From Serpula lacrymans var. lacrymans S7.9 (lineage: Eukaryota; Basidiomycota; Agaricomycetes; Boletales; Serpulaceae), in assembly GCF_000218685.1 (NCBI RefSeq), contig NW_006763298.1, forward strand, positions 1,708,869 to 1,772,868: 64,000 bases of DNA, given 5' to 3'. The notes beneath the pieces are model-generated. The model was not told the DNA's origin. It did no database searches and saw only the letters and a list, made by a program, of their open reading frames with translations. Shown one piece after another: positions 1 through 11,700 of this stretch. Within the stretch, counting starts at the first letter, position 1. Every line of letters begins with the position of its first letter. The position numbers and the translations under genes are program-made.

Positions 1-2
1 TA

Positions 3-707
3 AAAAGAATGACAGAAACGAGAAAGAAAGCAGAAGAGTCGCTGCAAAAGGCAGCTGAACAGATGAAGAGGCAGTACGATAAGAAGAAAAGAGAAGCAGT
101 GGAATATAGAGTAGGAGATAAGGTGTATGTGGAAGCAACAAATATCTCAACGGATCGACCAGCTAAGAAACTGGACGATAAGAGACATGGCCCGTTCGAG
201 ATACTGGAAAAGATAGGCGAATCGGCCTATAAACTAGCATTACCACCGACATGGCAGCCCATTCATCCGGTCTTTAACGAGATAAAACTCACGCCGTACA
301 AAGAACCACAGTTCCCTTCCCAACAGAAACCTAAACCGATACCGCCGGTAATAGTAGACGGACAAGAAGAATACGAAGTCGAAGAAGTTCTAGACTCACG
401 ACTAAAACGAGGGAAATTAGAATACTTAGTACATTGGAAGAACTATCCAAAAGAGGAACGCATGTGGGAACCCGAACAACACCTAAACAACTCACCTGAC
501 AAAGTAAAAACATTCCACGATAACAACCCCAGTGCACCCCGACGGATCCGATTTCAATTACATTTCCAACCCTTCAAAAATTTCACAATGACCAGAGTCC
601 GAAAACAATTGTTTAATTGGGAAAACGGAAAGATGGACCCCTACTTTCAGGACGAAAGTCCTAAGGAGGGGGTAATGTCACGACTTGAACCAGAAGCGCT
701 AGTCTGA
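3..707 (+). CDS. Ty3/gypsy chromovirus pol, C-terminal end (integrase tail plus chromodomain), partial
   Basis: This is the last part of a retrotransposon polyprotein; the frame is open to the left edge of the window, so the ATG at 9 is internal. The N-terminal half is the basic integrase C-terminal domain with a GPF-type motif (KRHGPFEILEKIGESAYKL) followed by the usual PVFNEIKLTPY stretch. A chromodomain follows (YEVEEVLDSRLKRGKLEYLV, then HWKNYP and MWEP), which in chromoviruses targets integration to modified chromatin. The frame continues past the polypurine tract into the 3' LTR before stopping, which is common in these elements. Identification of the class is firm; activity cannot be judged because the catalytic parts lie outside the window. 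Confidence 0.93.
   Translation, partial: KRMTETRKKAEESLQKAAEQMKRQYDKKKREAVEYRVGDKVYVEATNISTDRPAKKLDDKRHGPFEILEKIGESAYKLALPPTWQPIHPVFNEIKLTPYKEPQFPSQQKPKPIPPVIVDGQEEYEVEEVLDSRLKRGKLEYLVHWKNYPKEERMWEPEQHLNNSPDKVKTFHDNNPSAPRRIRFQLHFQPFKNFTMTRVRKQLFNWENGKMDPYFQDESPKEGVMSRLEPEALV
663..672 (+). other. Polypurine tract of the gypsy element
   Basis: A short purine run (aaggaggggg) sits 3 bp before the TGTCACG that opens the LTR. This is where plus-strand DNA synthesis would be primed. Confidence 0.6.
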
Positions 708-1027
708 GCGCTAGTTTCCTTTTTTCATTTTCTTTGATATCTGATCACATGACAGATAAGATATGTTAAGCTGCTGCTTTAGCGCGGATAACATAATATG
801 TAGTTATATCAGATCACGTGGCCATCACGTGACCAAAGTCTAGAACCATTACAAAGAACATCAGTCAGCGCCTCATGGCTGACTTTCAGAAACATATATA
901 TAGTAGACCACCATGTACATACTTTCCTCAGTTGTTGATTAATTCTCAATCGCTATTTGTAACGCTACTTGTTTGATTTGAGCCTTCATCCCTCCGTTAA
1001 CTCGGTATAGGGGATAAGGGTTTTACA
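676..1027 (+). repeat. 3' LTR of the Ty3/gypsy element
   Basis: The segment begins TGTCACGACTTG just after the polypurine tract and ends GGGTTTTACA, so it has the TG...CA ends of an LTR; length is about 352 bp. A TATA-rich stretch lies near 893-903. The 5' LTR and target-site duplication are outside or not visible, so the right end is inferred from the TACA terminus only. Confidence 0.7.
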
Positions 1028-1823
1028 GATGATTTATATCCATATTTGGGACATTCTTCTGGAACATTCCTTTGATGTATTGATGGGGAGGCTCCCACAG
1101 AGGCTCTCAAAGAGCATACAAAGAGGGTAACATTTTGGTGTATTATAGCAATGATCATAATAATATGGAGATACTCTCCACATATATTTATGTAAATCCT
1201 TGAAACAACAATTTGAGGACAAAAAATATATTGGGATTTTAGGGGGACCCTCTTCAGAGAGGGTGGTCTTTCAGATGGGTTATCGCTAACATAGAAACCC
1301 CATCTGTAAGACATGGGAGCCTCTTGAAAGTGCTGCCAAGGGTGGGCCAGATTCACAATTTTGGTTTTGAGCACAGAACCCTACAAAAATTACAATACAA
1401 TATGACAAGATGGTGTAAGAGAGAAAAGCACAGATAGTGTTTGGATTAGTTACCAGACATCATGCATTACCTAGCCCAAAGACGACTATACACCAACAAC
1501 ATACATCCGCATCATCATACTTTCATTTACATAGCTACATAGCTCAACTGTGTGTGTAGTGTATTTACTAAGACTGCAAGGTAGCATATATCAATCTTGC
1601 TTTGATTCTTGCCTATACTTGCATCCTCGACTTGCCGGGGCCAACAACATATATATTTGTATATTTTAGTAGTCTACCTACTGTGGAGCAATGTGTTTAA
1701 AGTGTTTTGCATGCAAGATAAAGCAAGTCATATATGACTTCTAATGGGCTTCAATCCCAGAATAGGGTCTAATCATCACCACAGTTGCATTTGAAGTGCA
1801 CCATATAGTGTAATTACTGCCAA
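1028..1823. other. Intergenic, no gene seen
   Basis: AT-rich sequence between the LTR and the 3' end of the first minus-strand gene. It contains a hairpin-like motif near 1240-1262 and the left copy of an 85-bp dispersed repeat (listed separately). Short frames here show no domain or codon pattern. Confidence 0.5.
1263..1347. repeat. 85-bp dispersed repeat, copy 1
   Basis: About 85 bp, from ggtctttcagatgggttat to agtgctgccaagggtg, recurs at 35,524-35,608 with only a handful of substitutions. The sequence contains a short inverted motif (cagatggg ... cccatctg). Flanking DNA of the two copies is unrelated. It is probably the end of an uncharacterised transposable element or a small non-autonomous element. 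Confidence 0.75.
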
Positions 1824-3692
1824 TTAGCAAGGCCTGAGTGGGGGATACCGCCTCCTGTTGGGTGCGGCCCTATATCCTCTTAACATAGCCCAGTCAAAAG
1901 ATGTCTGGGCACAATAAGAACACGAAGTCACAAACCTGCCGCTATTGGATGATTCTTTAGTGGGTAATGGTTCTGGCAGCGGATTGGTGCTTTCAGTTGG
2001 TAAAGTTTGAGGAGGGATTTGACTGATATCCCCAGTTGAGATAGAAGTTGAAGGCTGTAAGCTTGAATTATTCGGACTGGTTCCACTTTGGTCATTTGGC
2101 CTAGCCATCTGATGTATTTTGGTTGGGAGTTCATTCAGGTCCCTAATAAACATCATTAGCTAGGACATCTACCAAGTCGAAACATAATAAATTGCCTCTC
2201 TGACCTCAAAGAGGGGTCCCGTGCCGCTGCCATAGTTGTGAGACGTTCTGCATTAGCTACGGGCCATTTTTGACGGGTCATATTGTTCCCAGGTTCAGCC
2301 GTATCCCTACAATTGGCGGTCATTCAGCTCAACTTATTTAGTAGCTCGCGCTTTACCAAGTAAACCAAGTAATATACCTCGACAATGCTATTCCTTTGGT
2401 TGAGCAGGGGAGGCTAGACATTTGACTACGCATCAGAAGCGTGTTCCTGACAATGCCAGGTTTGCTATCTGATCGATAAATCCTGCAAAGACCTAAATTT
2501 TGCAACTTGGTCACTCACGACGGCTCTTGGTGTGTCATAGGTTTTCCAGATCGCCCTGTGCTCGTCCTTTGAGTTTTGGAGATAGCAATTGATATATCTT
2601 GAATACGAGCACGCTACGTGATACGTACCTGTCATTGACATACAAAGCATCAGAGGCAGATTGTTTGGGGTCTCTGTTTGGCATATGAATTGGAGGCTGT
2701 AGGATCAGACTATTTGAAGTGTTGTTTTGCTTCCTCACGTATTGGGACCTGTTAAAGCATTGTGTAACATACTCAGTAACCTATAAGAGCATCACACAAA
2801 CCTGTCATTGCCGGACAATGTTGACGATCTGGGCTGCAAGCTTGAACTTGAATAGGCCAGGGTGGTTGGATTACCCGAGAAATCACGACACTGAGTGATT
2901 TCAGTTTGAATATGCTCCTTTTTGTCCAGACCTCCTGGGCTGATTGAGACTTTATGGCGTTTGGCTGCTGCAATGAGACGCCTTTGTGCCAAATCCCTAA
3001 TTGCTACTCAGCTTGGCTGGGGGATCTAGACGACTGAGAAGCTGCCATACCATTGAGTCAACGTGGCAGGAGAAGGAGCTACCGCTTTGGCTGGTATGGC
3101 ACGACGTGCCCGTAGAGCTTGCGGTGGTCTGCGTTCATACCAGGGAGTTCCTTGGAATATGGCCAACCCGTTTGCGTCAACCTTCAATAAATGTGGCTCT
3201 TTTATTGGGCTTTCTTCTTCTGCTGCTTGCACACTGAATGCAACGAGGTTTGAAAAATGAGTACTAGAACTCATCTTTTTCTGACTCACCGTCGCTTAAG
3301 GGATCCTGGGCTGCAGATAGACGAAATAGATTATGATGCAAGTGAGTTCACCCTGACGGGCATACAATAGCTATACTCACACAAGCTCGTAACTGTCATT
3401 TTCAACTTGATTGTCTCTACTCCTATAACTTTGGTCAGCATATATAGGACATGAGAGCATTGCTACCATAGAGAATCTCACGAGCGGTCGGAATGCTCAA
3501 TACTGGAGTAATGAATAAGACATAGGATGTACAAAATGCCATAACGATGTCTTACCCTTGTTGGACATCGTCGACATCTTTAACGCACTGTTTTGCATTC
3601 ACAGACGCAAAGAGAGCAAGTTTTTCATCGGATCTCTCTAGTTCGCTGTCAGCGTAGGGAGACGTTGACGGTGGGATAGGAATGGGGGGCAT
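1824..3692 (-). CDS. Unknown multi-exon protein, tandem paralogue B
   Basis: A spliced minus-strand gene of unknown function. The proposed start is the ATG at 3,692 (MPPIPIPPSTSPYADSELER), an exon ending in a good donor (caag|gtaagaca). Later exons include one with ...AVAPSPATLTQ (about 3,055-3,110), one with ...LAQRRLIAAAKRH (about 2,815-2,995), one around 2,645-2,760, and one with SLQPSTSISTGDISQ (about 1,945-2,160). The last exon ends in NRRRYPPLRPC and a stop at 1,824. Most exons end in purine-AG|GT donors. The last three-exon block and the C-terminus match the neighbouring gene at 4,531-6,127 (ending KKKRYPSLKPC), so the two are tandem paralogues. The protein is Ser/Pro/Thr/Gln-rich and probably disordered. 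The exact exon chain is inferred by eye; the gene could be partly decayed. Confidence 0.5.
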
Positions 3693-4530
3693 GGCAGATA
3701 TGGAATAGAGCATCAGTCAGTAGACGACGAATAAATATACTCACACAGGCAGTGTTAAAGTCAAGGAACAGTAACTATCCTGTGTTGATGGTGTGAGAAC
3801 GGAGGGAAAGCATCAGGCCTCCAAGCTGAATTTGGAGTAAGTATCCTGTGCATTCAATTATGGGCCTGCCAACGCCTCCATCGGTCCATCACGGTATCCA
3901 ACTTGAAAGGAGAGGCAGTGATGTAACGCGGATTTAAATTAACAGTCTATTGGATAATTCTGTTTTGCAGGCCATTGACTCTTATTACGACGACGTTGTG
4001 GTGACAGAAGAGTGATGTGCGCCAGCATGACCCCCTGCACTATAAAGACATCTATAGCAGTCTTTAAAACCAGCCAGACCATGCCTACCGAAGTATCCAG
4101 TCACGGTCTCAGCAGTAGTACAACAACAATCTTGCTCGAGTCATTGTGTACAGAAAGAGAATTTTGAAAGTGGACGGGAGTGATGGGGAGGAGGGTTGAG
4201 GGAAGTGAGGATGATGATGCCAATGAATGTACATGATGGAGAGATTGAGAAGGTCCATCTCGGACCCATTCGCTATTTTCCGGCGAGCAGAAAGAAACAG
4301 GGACGTAAATTAGAACTGTGGAGGAAAGATTTAGTAAGAGCAAGCTAAAATCTACTGATGCATAGACCGCGTCTTCTATGTATGCTAGGTTCATCTACTT
4401 AAGTACTGCAGTGATACAGTTGGATAAAGCTAGTTCCACATAAACTTCCGGTTTCAGTCTTAAAATAGGGCAGACTCACTATCACAGCCGCGCTCTGAGT
4501 GATCTATTTTATTTGGTCTATCGATTGAAA
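3693..4530. other. Intergenic between tandem paralogues
   Basis: About 840 bp separating the start of paralogue B from the end of paralogue A. A minus-strand frame of 97 codons (4,101-4,394) has no recognisable features and is probably chance. This stretch should hold the promoter of paralogue B. Confidence 0.4.
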
Positions 4531-6127
4531 TTAACAAGGCTTCAGCGAGGGATAACGCTTCTTCTTGGCCATAGTCCTATGTCTACTTTGTGTGGGGTCC
4601 CGTTAGTAAGCTCATGGGACCAGATATGGCAACACGAACCTGTTGCCATTGGATAATACTGGAGCTGGCAACTGCCCAATATTGGCAATTGGTAAGGCTT
4701 GAGGAGGAACTTGTTTGGTGTCTCCAGTCAAGATAGAAGTTGAAGGCTGTAGCCTTGAACCACTTGGACTCGGACCACCCTGGCTATTTGTCCTAGGCAG
4801 CTGAGGTGTGATGGTTTGCGCCCATTCATCTCGATCCCTATCGTAAGTTATTAGCTATGGAATTGATTTTAGCAAAATAAAAGCATAATCAAAGCTGATC
4901 TCCCAGAAGGGTCCGTTGCTACTGCTTTAGTCAATGCCGCCAGATACATACACATGCCTACAGAGGACTCGCATTCGCCTCTCGTAGTATCAGATTCGCT
5001 AGTCCATTCATTCTGATTATGTCGTGTTTTGTTCAGTCACCTACTTGGGTACCCATAAGAGTAGTGCACAAACCCGTCATTGGTGGATGACGTTGGATAA
5101 TCAGGAAGTGAGCTAGTACTCGAGGGGCTCAGAGTGGCCATATCACGCTGAGCCATTCTAGTCTGAAGCTGCTCCAATTCATCCCTACTTAATCTCATCA
5201 ACCTTGGCGGAGGTACCTCAGAGCAGAACAACCTACTGTATAGCCTGTGCGGCAGCATCATCAAGTGGTAGTCTGAGCGATGGGGCTGCCAAATATGAAC
5301 TATATGTAAGATGAAGCATATATGGGAGAAAGATGAAACACATAATTTGATTTTACACTTCATGTACATGTACGAACCTTACGAGATTGGTATTTTCATG
5401 TGTTGTGATAGCCGTTGGGAAATTCGGGCTCTGACGGTTTGAAACGACCAGATCGTCCGAGCTAGGTAAGACATTGTGGTGTTTGACTGCGTGCTTGTGT
5501 GAGGTCCCTGTTTGTTTTCTTTCAGTTTGGCAGGAAGAACCAGCTAAAAAGTTGACATACCATTGCGTGGACGTGATTGAAGAAGCCACTGCTTTAGTTG
5601 CTCTTTTCCTGTCGCATAATGAGAATAGGATAGGATGGTAGTAGGAACGAGGCAGAAGAGTTACCGGGACCCCTTTGCTAATACAGTACTGGATGAGGTG
5701 GGTCGGTTTACTTGGTCTCACTGTGTGAGTTTTCCGTAGCTTGTTCACCCACGTCTCTAGGTTTACATCAGGTGTTTCAAGCCATGATCTTACATTTGGA
5801 GTTCTGAAAGGGAGGGGATTGGAGTTACGCAACAAATAAGAGGAAATATATTCTGGCAGTTGGCCTTACTCACTCTATTACCTGGTCGAGGTTGGCTTCA
5901 TTGTATTCAGATTGATCATAGTCGTAAAATCCTTCTTCTTGAGACACCATCTCTGTCGATGTGGTGATTTGAGCTGAGAAACTGCCTCCTGATTGCGTCA
6001 TGGAATCTTTTCTGGTGCCTTTTGATCCCCTCACTGTATCAAAGAGTTGTGGTTGTCTGCATCGAGATGTGTTAGAGACGACTGGAGCAGGACTGGTACA
6101 GCCTACCTGTCTACGCCATCCTCCCAT
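4531..6127 (-). CDS. Unknown multi-exon protein, tandem paralogue A
   Basis: A spliced minus-strand gene beginning at the ATG at 6,127 (MGGWRRQ, then donor gtaggctg). Recognisable exon pieces in order are: DTVRGSKGTRKDSMTQSGGS (about 5,875-6,060), RTPNVRSWLETPDVNLETWV to CISKGVP (about 5,675-5,805), ATKAVASSITSTQ-type sequence (about 5,572-5,615), a piece with RLSRDELEQLQTRMAQRDM (about 5,075-5,250), and LQPSTSILTGDTKQVPPQAL (about 4,640-4,830). The last exon encodes KKKRYPSLKPC with the stop at 4,531-4,533. The last blocks align with the same blocks of the neighbouring gene, showing exon-block or whole-gene duplication. No known domain is recognised; composition suggests a largely disordered protein with a basic C-terminus. 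Exon borders are approximate. Confidence 0.5.
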
Positions 6128-7116
6128 TGATGCGTTTATTTCGTAAAAAAATGTATCCCACCACCACTAACATACTGTGCTTATGAAATAAAGGAGATCG
6201 AAAGAACACAGGCTGGCGACACAAACTGCCACTGGCAAATGAAGGTGAATGACATACGAGTCAGAGGGACAGGAGAATAAATAGAATCAGTGCGAGGCAG
6301 TGTTGATAGTTGACACGCACAGGATGTCCTATTTTGACAGTGTTAGAACAGAATAATCATGCTCGCTTTCAAATTGAACTTGGGTTGCCCTGCGCGCTCC
6401 TATCACTTGAGACGCAGCCAATATTAGCATGCTTATAGCGCGATGTCGGTCTATGATTATCCGTTACAACTTTGGTTTTCTGACCATAGACTGTTCAAGC
6501 AGATATCATAGTAGAACAAGAGCCAAATATACGAGTTTTCAACTTTACGCTGGCAGCGGGATACAATCGTCACGTGAGTCATGTTCACTGTCGCCTCTAA
6601 AGCCATCGTCGCTGGAGTTGAAATCAGTCGCACTGAACGTAGCGAAAAACAATAACTTTCAAGGTGACAATAACATACCAGTAGCAGCAACCTTGTTCAA
6701 ACCCGAACCAACTACGAAGACCCATCAGAAGCCATCAATGTCTCACTCCGAATCTGGTAGGCTTGTGCCAGAGCAGCTCTAGCACATGTGTGGAATGGAA
6801 ATGGCGGCGGTCAAAGCAACCGCTACAGGAACAGCCACCACAACCACAACAAAAACAGGAACAGAAACAAAAAGGGCGTGAGGCTTCTAAAAGCAAGGAC
6901 ACTCGTCCTATTTCTTCCACATAGCCCACAAATCCATCACCCTGGTAGCCTCAACGTCCAACCGTCAACATTTTCCCTCATCAAACGTTATCAGTGTATC
7001 AGGCCACCCTGTACCACGGTGCCACCCAAATTTCCTCTTAAACAACCCAATTTTAATATCTTCGGCTATCCACATCCTTCAAACCTATCGTTCTGACTGA
7101 ACCAAAGTCTGTAAGC
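6128..7116. other. Intergenic, probable divergent promoter region
   Basis: Nearly 1 kb between the starts of paralogue A (minus strand) and the nuclear-type gene at 7,117 (plus strand). Frames of about 100 codons at 6,429-6,782 and 6,788-7,096 lack any domain and look like chance or untranslated leader. A pyrimidine-rich leader precedes the ATG at 7,117. Confidence 0.45.
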
Positions 7117-8520
7117 ATGCCTAAATCAGCGCGCTCAAATGCAGCTTGTTCAGCTACCAACATCATGAGCTCCCCCGACATTCCTACTGAGCCGACCACG
7201 CAACCTTCCCCGTTCTCAGATGTGCCACCTCTCTTCGCCACTGCCTCACCGCTTCCCTCGACTCTCGAGTCCCAATTCACACTCCTCTATACCCAGCTAC
7301 ACGATTTCGGACGCACTCTCCACCAGCTCACCAGCTCCTATCCGCTCATAAAAGGGACCCCTAAGATGCAGAATCTCGCTGATCTTCTCGAACAACGGAG
7401 AGTCGAGGCGAGACAGCTCGTTGGGAATCTGCACGAGCGTATGAGGTGTGTACCGTCTTACATGTTTTGTAAACGGTATGTTGGACTAACCTACTCACTT
7501 TCGTTTTCTTGTGTCTATAGGGTCCCGTTCACGATAACAGAAAAAGTGGCGCCCCTCCGCAAGTCGAAATCCAAGTTCAAATCCAAATCTCGCTCCAATG
7601 TGGACTCGACGCCGTACCCCTCAGCAACCCTTCAAGCCCGCGCACACTCCACCGCCCCGCTCTTCCTCAAAGGCATCGTCCCTCAAACACGTTCCCAGAC
7701 CGCTGCGTCCAGCCCTCTACACCCAGGCCTGCCCTATCAGCTCCACGTCACCCACAATCCCGAGGGCGACTACTCCGCTCTCGCCCTCCCATTCAAACTA
7801 TCGTTCACGCCCGATCCGCACTGGGTGAACACGGATCCACTCACGGGACAATCGGTGCTTATCCCTGGGGTTGTCATTGGCGCGGAGGTTGACGAGGGTG
7901 ATGGTAAAGGCCGTATCTGGGGCGCGTATAGGGAGCGAATTTGGAAGGGGGTCGGGAAGGAAGGGGAAGAGGGAGTGAGGGAAGTGAGAGTGCCCATGTC
8001 GATTGACGCAGATGAAGACGAGAGCGGAGAGGTAGGCGTGGAGGTAGAGAAAGTCCGCACCATTATTGCGCCGTCGCCGTATGACCCGCTCGCTGCTCCG
8101 CAGACTGCAAAAGAGCAGGAAGCGGAGAAAGGAGATAGTGCCAGCCAGTCAAAGCCTGCCGACGCTCAAGCCACGTCCTCTATTAGTATGCCCACATCGC
8201 CGCCGCCGACAGATGCGCCTCATTCTGACAATCATCATCACGATCACAGCGAATTTACTGCGCAACTAGATACAGGCGAGATTACTGCGGCAGTGGTGGA
8301 AAATGCAAACAACGGAGAGACGGATAAAAACCCACATTCAAAAAAGCTGAAATCAAAACTGTCTCGGGAATCTGGGGACTCAAGTTCCGTGCGGACGAAA
8401 AAGAGGAAGAGGGATGCAATCGAGAACCAAGAGACAGAAGAGGTCAATGAAAATAATAAGAATGCTGATCAGGAGTCTGTATCAGCAAAACGTAGACGGA
8501 GTAAGCGGGCCAAGGTATAG
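7117..8520 (+). CDS. Unknown nuclear-type protein with helical N-terminus and basic C-terminus
   Basis: A two-exon gene. One intron (about 7,446-7,520, 75 bp, gtgtgtacc...tctatag) is a multiple of three, so the unspliced frame stays open; splicing joins ...HERMR to VPFTITEKV. The N-terminal 130 residues look helical (ESQFTLLYTQLHDFGRTLHQ). A middle region contains a short ordered block (HPGLPYQLHVTHNPEGDYSA, then DPHWVNTDPLTGQSVLIPG and RIWGAYRERIW). The tail is acidic/Ser-rich and ends in lysine/arginine clusters (KKRKRD and KRRRSKRAKV) that resemble nuclear localisation signals. I do not recognise the family. A degenerate copy lies at about 17,240-17,720, next to the second NLR, so this gene was part of the duplicated segment. 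A role in the nucleus is inference from the basic motifs only. Confidence 0.75.
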   Translation: MPKSARSNAACSATNIMSSPDIPTEPTTQPSPFSDVPPLFATASPLPSTLESQFTLLYTQLHDFGRTLHQLTSSYPLIKGTPKMQNLADLLEQRRVEARQLVGNLHERMRCVPSYMFCKRYVGLTYSLSFSCVYRVPFTITEKVAPLRKSKSKFKSKSRSNVDSTPYPSATLQARAHSTAPLFLKGIVPQTRSQTAASSPLHPGLPYQLHVTHNPEGDYSALALPFKLSFTPDPHWVNTDPLTGQSVLIPGVVIGAEVDEGDGKGRIWGAYRERIWKGVGKEGEEGVREVRVPMSIDADEDESGEVGVEVEKVRTIIAPSPYDPLAAPQTAKEQEAEKGDSASQSKPADAQATSSISMPTSPPPTDAPHSDNHHHDHSEFTAQLDTGEITAAVVENANNGETDKNPHSKKLKSKLSRESGDSSSVRTKKRKRDAIENQETEEVNENNKNADQESVSAKRRRSKRAKV

Positions 8521-8779
8521 AAGCTCCTATGCGATTTGCTGAGGATGAAGTGTAGTTATATATTTTTATATCAGGATACCTGTACAATACTTCAAATTAT
8601 CGTACACTGAGACTATAGGATTAGAGTGAGTATGGTATGTTGTATCGAATAAAAGTGGGCACATTGGACTATCAGATAAATAAATGAGTCAGCTGTCTCA
8701 GGTCCCCGATTAAGTCTCCATATGTATATACATACCTTTACAACCTCGTTAATACCTCCATGATGTTTCGCCAGATAAA

Positions 8780-11700
8780 TCATGTCGACAGCAATTCGGA
8801 GACCTCTGTATGGCCTTTAGCAACTGAGAATGAGAGTGGGGTTTGACCATTTCGATCCTTCAGGTTAGCATCCACCCCTTCCCTTGCCAATAACAGTTTT
8901 ACGATATCCAAGTGCCCATATTCCGCTGCAAAGGAAAGTGGTGTCCGACCAATATTGTTCACCAAGTTGACCTGCACCGTATCTCTCGCCAGTAGTAGCT
9001 TAACGACCTCGCCCTTCCCGAATTGAACCGCGACCGAGAGTGGTGTCCCACCCATCTTGGTTTTCGAATTGAGATTCACTCTAGGATTTGCAAGTAGTAC
9101 TTTCACAACCCCCACATGTCCGTTTTGAGCTGCGAACGAGAGTGGGGCCCAACCCTTATTATTTACCAGGTTGACATCCACGTCATCCCTTGTCAATAAC
9201 AGTTTCGTAGCCTGCACATGTCCATTTTGAGCTGCGAACGAGATCGGAGTCCGACCGTCTCCATTCACCAGGTTGACATCAAGATCATGTCTCGATAGTA
9301 GTACTTTAACGATATCTTCATATCCCTTTGCAGCTGCATTTGAGAGTGGTGTATAACCCGCAGTGCTTTTAGAATTGACATCAACTTCTGGCCTTGTCAG
9401 CAAGAGCCTGACGGCCTCGACATGTCTGCCTACGACTGCTTCGGAGAGTGGCGTGACACCCTTCTTATTTCTTTGGTTGAGATCCACATCGTCCCTCGCC
9501 AATATTACTTTCATAACCCCTGCATGTCCATTTTGCGCTGCACAGGCTAGTGGTGCTTGACCATCATCCGTTGCCAAGTTAACATTGAGATCACGCCTTG
9601 TCAAAAGTAGTTTAGCGATATTTTCGTGTCCTTTGAAAGCGGCATTCGTGAGTGGCGTAAAACCCAGGTTGCTCTTGGAGTTGACATTGACCTCTGGTCT
9701 TGTCAGCAAGAGCCTGACGGCCTCGATATGTCCGCCTATGACTGCTTCGGAGAGTGGTGTGACACCCTTCTTATTTCTTTGGTTGAGATCCACACCGTCC
9801 CTCGCCAACATTACTTTCATAACCCCTGCATGTCCATTTTGCGCTGCACAGGCTAGTGGTGCTTGACCATCATCCGTTGCCAAGTTAACATTGAGATCAC
9901 GCCTTGTTAATAGTAGTTTAGCGACGTTTTCGCGTCCCTTGAAAGCAGCATTCGTGAGTGGCGTAAAACCCAGGTTGCTCTTGGAGTTGACATTGACCTC
10001 TGGTCTTGTCAGCAAGAGCTTGACGGCCTCGATATGCCCGCCTACGACTGCTTCGGAGAGTGCGGTGACACCCTTCTTATTTCTCGAGTTGACATTCACA
10101 TCGTCCCTCGCCAACAATACTTCCATTACCCCCACATGTCCATTTTGAGCCGCACACGCCAGTGGTGCTTGACCATCCTCCGTCGCTAAGCTGGCATCGA
10201 TGTCATGCCTTGACAATAACAGCTTGACGATGTCTGTATGCCCCTTTAGAGCTGCGTTCGTGAGTGGCGTAAAACCCAATTTGCTCGTCGAGTTGACATT
10301 AACTTCTGGTCTTGCCAACAACAACTTCGCCGCATCGGTATATCCACCTACAACAGCTTCAGAGAGAGGCGTGATACCTTTCTTATTCCTCGGGTTTAGG
10401 TCTACATCGTCCCTCAACAACAACAACCTCATAACCCCTACATGTCCCTTTTGCGCCGCACATGCTAGCGGTGCTTGGCCGTACTGCGTCATCAACCCGG
10501 CATCAATATCATGCCTTGACAGCAATAGCTTGACGATATCTTCATACCCCTTTAGCGCTGCGTTCGTGAGTGGCGTAAAACCTAGGTTGCTCTTGGAGTT
10601 GACATCAACCTCTGGTCTCGACAGCAACAGTTTCACTGCCTTGGTATGTCCACCTACGATTGCATTGGAAAGTGGTGTGACGCCTTTGTTATTTCTTGAA
10701 TTGAGATTTATATCATCCCTCGCCAAGAATGCTTTCAAAATCCCTGCATGTCCGTACTGGGCTGCGCAAGCCAGTGGTGCTTGACCATCCTCCGTTACCA
10801 ACCTGACATTGATATCATGCCTTGTCAGCAATAGCTTGACCACATTTTCACGTCCCTTTAGAGCTGCAATCGAGAGTGGTGTATAACCCAACTGGCTTTG
10901 GTAATTGACATTGACCTTTGGCTTTGCTAGTAACAGTCTCATAACATCGACGTGGCCGTTTTGAGCTGCACGAAAGAGCGGCGTCCAACCGTCTTCATTT
11001 ACCGAATCAGCATCCACTTCATGTCTTTCCAGCAGGAGTTTTACGATATCCACCTGTCCGTTCGAAGCTGCACATGAAAGTGGTGCGACACCTTCTTTGT
11101 CTTTGAAATTGACATCGATATTGGGGGTTGCCAGTAACAGTTCCACAATTGTGGCATGGTCGCATTGAGCCGCACAGAACAGGGGTGTCCAGCCATCTTT
11201 ATTCGCTGAATTCACGTCCACACCTTCCCTGGCCAACAACAGTTTCACAATCTCGGCATGTCCCTGTGAAGCTGCATACGACAGCGGCGACCATCCATCT
11301 TCATTTGTTGAGTTGATATCCATGTCAGGTATCTCCAACTCGAGTAATAGTTTTACGGCCTCTACGTTTTCATGTTGAGCTGCTTCCAAGAGCGTTGTTA
11401 TACTTGGCCCAACTCCCAGCTGCTTCGCCAACAGAAGTTTGGTAACCTCCGTGTGTTTGTTATGAACTGAAATGGAGAGAGATGTCCCACCGCTTTTATT
11501 CACCGAGCTAAGATCCAAATCATGCCTCTTCATGAATAGTTTGACGATCTCTTCATGCCCCTGTTGCGCCGCGAACATGAGTGGTACCCATCCACGCTCG
11601 TCTTTTGAATTAATATCTACGTCATTCCGTTCCAGCAACACTTTGACAACCTCTACCTGTCCTTCTGCAGCAGCAACCGAGAGCGGTGTCATACCCTGTC

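Noticed and set aside
6429..7096. Two plus-strand frames of about 100 codons ahead of the 7,117 gene
   Set aside because: Low-complexity or featureless; more likely untranslated leader or intergenic.
9363..10784. Several plus-strand open frames (up to 194 codons) rich in Leu/Thr/Ser inside NLR 1
   Set aside because: They are antisense shadows of the ankyrin repeats and repeat with the same 306-bp period; no independent coding signal.
9365..10895. Regular repeats considered as a CRISPR-like array
   Set aside because: The organism is eukaryotic, the unit is 306 bp, and the repeats encode ankyrins.
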